Assembly (NCBI GenBank): GCA_030540535.1
Contig: JAUNWB010000071.1
Location: forward strand, 1-6,858
DNA from: Elusimicrobiales bacterium
GTDB taxonomy: Bacteria > Elusimicrobiota > Elusimicrobia > Elusimicrobiales > Elusimicrobiaceae
Reading direction: 5' to 3'
Length of the DNA: 6,858 bases
A model generated the notes under the pieces. It did no database searches. It saw only the letters and a list, made by a program, of their open reading frames with translations, and was not told where the DNA came from. Positions within the stretch are counted from its first letter, which is position 1. Each line of letters starts with the position of its first letter. Below, in pieces: positions 4,484-6,858 of this stretch. The position numbers were made by a program, and so were the translations under genes.

Positions 4484-5829
4484 AAATCCTCCGGATTATA
4501 ATCGTAAATCGGGTTGCCCAGCGCGTTTTGGTAGCGCAGGCGGGTGATAGTCAGCTCGCTGAGCAGCGTGGCGTAGTTTACCTGGGCGGAAATCATTTCC
4601 TGCCGGGCGACGGTTAAGTCGGTCGCGCTCATGAGCCCGTTTTTATATTTTAATTGGGTGGCTTCGAACTTTTGTTCGGCGGCCTGCAGGCGGAGTTTGG
4701 AAATTTCCAAGCTGCGCATTTTAAGCAGCAGCGCGTTACGCGCTTCCACCACCGCATCGCGCAGCGAGCGCAGGAATTGTTCGTATTCCAAATGCGCGTT
4801 TTCGTTGGAAAGGCGGATGTTTTGGCGGGAGCGGTATTTGTCCAGGTAGAAAAAACCGATGTCAAAGCTGATTCCGGCCGAAATGCCGTAGTTGTATTCC
4901 CACAATTCGTGCGAGTTGAACCCGCGCCCGGTGGACGCAAACAAATCCACAAACACGGAGGGAAGCGTGTTTAAATTGTCCAGCGTTTGGCTGACGTCGC
5001 TTTGGCGCAGGCGCAGGCGGCGGGTGCGCGCATCGTAGCGGTGGGCGAGGGCGGCGGTAAGGTCTTGGTCCAGGCCGGGCAGTGCCGGTAAATCTTCCGA
5101 GATGGTTTCGTCCAGTTTGGCGGGGCGTTCCACGGGAAGGTTGAGCGCGATGTTAAAATTTTTGAGCGCGTTTTCATAATCGTTCTGCGCGGAAAAGAGC
5201 GACAGCTGGCTGCTGCGGAAGTTGGTTTCGCTGGAGAGCAGGTCCGAGCGGGTTTTGAGTCCGTTATCGTAGAGGATTTTGTCCTGCTCGTATTGTTTTT
5301 GCGCCACTTGTAAATCGTCTTCGTACACTTTAAGCAGTTTTTCGCCCAAAAGCAAATTGTAATACGTTTGTACGGCTTCCAGCACGAAGTTTTGGACGCT
5401 TTCTTCGTATTCAATTTGAGAAATTTGCCAGTCCAGCGACGCGGATTTATAAGCCAGCGCGTCCTTGCCGGAGTTAAACAGGTTCCAGCCGCCCTGGGCA
5501 CGGGCGGAAGAATCGGCGTGGTTTAAATCGTCCCAGGACGAGAGCCGGCGGTAGCGGTTATAGGTTTTATCGGCGGACGCGCCGAACGAAAAAGATGGCA
5601 AAAATGCGTTGGTAAACGCGTTTTTATACGTGTTTTGGGCGGCTTGTAACGCGTTTTTTTGCGCTTTTAAGCGGGGGGAAGATTCCAAAAAGGCCGCTAC
5701 ATAGGTGTCTACCGTAAACACGGCGGGCAGCATTTTATCTTGGGTCAACGCAGTTTGCGGCGTAAAGCGGAGCGCGGCGGCACTGACGGTGCAGCAGGCG
5801 AGCAAAACGGCGGCGGCAAGTTTGCGCAT
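4480..5829 (-). CDS. TolC-family outer-membrane efflux protein
   Basis: This 449-residue protein should form the outer-membrane exit duct of the pump. It begins with a signal peptide (Arg2, Lys3, then a hydrophobic stretch to about residue 18). Cleavage may be of the ordinary AXA type near residue 19. LLAC at 9-12 also resembles a weak lipobox, so a lipoprotein form is possible, as in some outer-membrane factors. The two-fold OEP repeat is visible: YDNGLKTRSDLLSSETN (187-203) matches YKNGLMSATDLTVARQE (395-411), each in long Ala/Gln/Leu-rich helices. Short beta segments that would form the outer-membrane barrel are near 78-120 and 290-330. The C-terminus has the typical LRYQNALG. It is first in the operon, with GGAGG ten bases upstream. 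Length is normal for the family. Confidence 0.93.
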   Translation of the reverse strand: MRKLAAAVLLACCTVSAAALRFTPQTALTQDKMLPAVFTVDTYVAAFLESSPRLKAQKNALQAAQNTYKNAFTNAFLPSFSFGASADKTYNRYRRLSSWDDLNHADSSARAQGGWNLFNSGKDALAYKSASLDWQISQIEYEESVQNFVLEAVQTYYNLLLGEKLLKVYEDDLQVAQKQYEQDKILYDNGLKTRSDLLSSETNFRSSQLSLFSAQNDYENALKNFNIALNLPVERPAKLDETISEDLPALPGLDQDLTAALAHRYDARTRRLRLRQSDVSQTLDNLNTLPSVFVDLFASTGRGFNSHELWEYNYGISAGISFDIGFFYLDKYRSRQNIRLSNENAHLEYEQFLRSLRDAVVEARNALLLKMRSLEISKLRLQAAEQKFEATQLKYKNGLMSATDLTVARQEMISAQVNYATLLSELTITRLRYQNALGNPIYDYNPEDL

Positions 5830-5836
5830 GAAAGGG

Positions 5837-5850
5837 TTTCCTCCCGGAAA
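5837..5850 (-). promoter_or_regulatory. Ribosome binding site of the efflux operon inside a small hairpin
   Basis: On the minus strand GGAGG (5844 to 5840) lies ten bases before the ATG at 5829. The flanking TTTCC and GGAAA can pair (5846-5850 with 5837-5841) around the loop GGGA, a GNRA-type tetraloop. This would partly hide the ribosome binding site. The five-pair stem is weak, so any regulatory role is speculative. Confidence 0.4.
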
Positions 5851-5858
5851 GATAAGGT

Positions 5859-5864
5859 ATTATA
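5859..5864 (-). promoter_or_regulatory. Probable -10 box of the efflux operon
   Basis: TATAAT on the minus strand (5864 to 5859) would place the transcription start near 5852, giving a leader of about 23 bases that contains the ribosome binding site. The candidate -35 (TTCTCT at 5887 to 5882, spacing 17) matches the consensus poorly, so an activator may be needed. Confidence 0.5.
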
Positions 5865-5896
5865 TAACATTTGCTGTATAGAGAGAAGGAATTTCG

Positions 5897-5902
5897 TATA
5901 AT
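5897..5902 (+). promoter_or_regulatory. Probable -10 box of the symporter gene
   Basis: TATAAT lies eleven bases before the ATG at 5914. Transcription would start near 5909 and leave a leader of only about five bases with no Shine-Dalgarno site. The best upstream hexamer, TTGCTG at 5871, is 20 bases away, which is longer than optimal. Confidence 0.45.
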
Positions 5903-5913
5903 TGAATGATATT

Positions 5914-6858
5914 ATGAAAATAAGAAAACGGAAATTACATATTAAGTTAAAATGGGGCCTTCTGCCCGGCGTGATTTGTGCCATTGTGCTGGGGATTGTC
6001 TGCGGGCTTTTCTTTCCGGCGTGGCTGGTGCGCGGCGTGCTGACGTTTAACGGCCTGTTCGGGAATTTTTTGGGTTTTATCATTCCCTTGCTTATTGTGG
6101 GCCTGGTGGCCCCGGGTATTGCGGAACTGGGCCGCTCGGCCGGGAAACTATTGTTTATTACCGCCGCACTTGCGTATGGGTTTACGCTGGCCTCGGGATT
6201 TTTTAGTTTTGGCGTGGCGGAACTGGCATATCCGTTTTTATTGGACCCTTCGGCCCATATGGCCGAATTTGCGGCGGGCGCGGAGCTGAAGCCTTATTTT
6301 ACCGTAGCCATGCCGGCGGTGATGGACGTTATGAGCGCGCTCGTCTTGGCGTTTACGCTGGGGCTTGGGATGGCCGTCATTCCGGGCAACCGCTTAAAAG
6401 GCGTTATGCTGGATTTCCGCGATATCGTGGATAAAGTAATCGTCCGCGTGATTATCCCTTTGCTCCCGTATTATATTTTCGGTATTTTTTTGAATATGAC
6501 CGTCGGCGGACAGGTGGCCGCGGTGCTGGGCGTGTTTGCCAAAATCATCGTGCTGATTTTTGCCATTACCGCGGTAATGCTTGTTTTGCAGTTTGTATTG
6601 GCGGGGATTATCGGGCGGAAAAATCCGTTTTTTATGCTTAAAACGATGTTGGTGGCGTACGTGACCGCGCTCGGGACGCAGTCCTCCGCCGCCACCATCC
6701 CGGTAACGCTGAAGCAAGCTGTAAAAATCGGCGTGCGCGAAGAGGTGGCCGGGTTCGTGGTGCCTTTGTGCGCCACCATTCACCTTTCCGGCAGTACGAT
6801 GAAAATCGTGGCGTGCGCGCTTGCCATTTTGTTTATCGGCGGGCAGCATGTGTCGTTT
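5914..6858 (+). CDS. Dicarboxylate/amino-acid:cation symporter (DAACS, GltP/SstT-like), 3' end cut off
   Basis: This open frame (315 codons, no stop before the window edge) encodes an inner-membrane carrier of the glutamate-transporter fold, which takes up acidic or small neutral amino acids or C4-dicarboxylates with cations. After a basic N-terminus (MKIRKRK) come hydrophobic helices, starting at about residues 16-35, 48-68 and 77-98. The re-entrant hairpin 1 signature is TQSSAATIPVT (255-265), and helix 7 reads VVPLCATIHLSGSTM (282-296). In classical members that place reads NMDGT; here it is HLSGS, so cation binding probably differs. Hairpin 2 and helix 8, which hold the substrate-binding Asp/Arg, lie beyond the window. 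ATG 5914 is preferred. An in-frame TTG at 5902 with AAGGA eleven bases upstream is the alternative, but it would overlap the predicted -10 box. The gene is divergent from the efflux operon with no obvious functional link. Confidence 0.88.
   Translation, partial: MKIRKRKLHIKLKWGLLPGVICAIVLGIVCGLFFPAWLVRGVLTFNGLFGNFLGFIIPLLIVGLVAPGIAELGRSAGKLLFITAALAYGFTLASGFFSFGVAELAYPFLLDPSAHMAEFAAGAELKPYFTVAMPAVMDVMSALVLAFTLGLGMAVIPGNRLKGVMLDFRDIVDKVIVRVIIPLLPYYIFGIFLNMTVGGQVAAVLGVFAKIIVLIFAITAVMLVLQFVLAGIIGRKNPFFMLKTMLVAYVTALGTQSSAATIPVTLKQAVKIGVREEVAGFVVPLCATIHLSGSTMKIVACALAILFIGGQHVSF

Noticed and set aside
4650..5501. Long alternative minus-strand frames inside the outer-membrane factor gene
   Set aside because: They are frame-shifted shadows of the TolC-family gene, which is intact from signal peptide to C-terminus. 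There is no sign of a frameshift or a nested gene.
5898..5915. Inverted repeat ATAAT..ATTAT across the symporter -10 box and start as a possible operator
   Set aside because: The arms are only five A/T bases with an eight-base gap, easily expected by chance in AT-rich promoter DNA. No regulator gene is nearby.
5745..6083. A 112-codon minus-strand frame overlapping the outer-membrane factor start, the promoter region and the symporter
   Set aside because: It is out of frame with two well-supported genes, crosses both predicted promoters and has no recognisable features.
6394..6849. A 151-codon minus-strand frame opposite the symporter
   Set aside because: It is the complement of a clear membrane transporter. 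Its His/Asn/Arg-rich content is what antisense of hydrophobic codons yields.

Overview
The window (6,858 bp, roughly half G+C) looks like chromosomal DNA of a Gram-negative-type (diderm) bacterium. The best taxonomic hint is the pilin at the left end: a very short class III leader, a GFTLIELL core and a following ALPQYQ..VEKSR stretch. I associate this style with the pilin-rich Elusimicrobiota, probably a gut lineage. That is an inference from recognition, not a search, and one gene cannot settle it.

Layout. (1) Positions 1-608, plus strand: one type IV pilin-like gene (49-564), preceded by a terminator-like hairpin and followed by another stem-loop. (2) 609-640: a bidirectional terminator between the pilin and the converging RNA gene. 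(3) 646-985, minus strand: rnpB, the type A RNase P RNA, fully foldable, with unusual but base-paired changes in the catalytic P4 helix. (4) 1005-1577, minus strand: an RNase HI with a disordered tail ending in a possible sliding-clamp-binding peptide. Its promoter geometry predicts a leaderless mRNA. (5) 1603-5829, minus strand: a tight four-gene operon for a tripartite efflux pump, in the order TolC-type outer-membrane factor, periplasmic adaptor, MacB-type ATPase, MacB-type permease. Every junction overlaps by 3 to 7 bp. (6) 5830-5913: a short divergent promoter region. (7) 5914-6858, plus strand: a dicarboxylate/amino-acid:cation symporter that runs off the right edge.

How it works together. 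The permease and ATPase should form the inner-membrane engine, the adaptor should bridge the periplasm, and the outer-membrane factor should give the exit duct. The adaptor lacks the long alpha-helical hairpin that normally docks onto TolC, as I recall for the spirochaete adaptor BesA, so the assembly is probably atypical. No terminator is visible between the permease and rnhA, or between rnhA and rnpB. Efflux transcription could therefore read into both RNA-metabolism genes, although each also has its own extended -10 promoter.

I found no CRISPR array, insertion sequence, phage gene or tRNA. There is no obvious wholly new system. The notable points are variants in well-known machines: the RNase P core, the RNase HI tail, leaderless starts and the hairpin-less adaptor.
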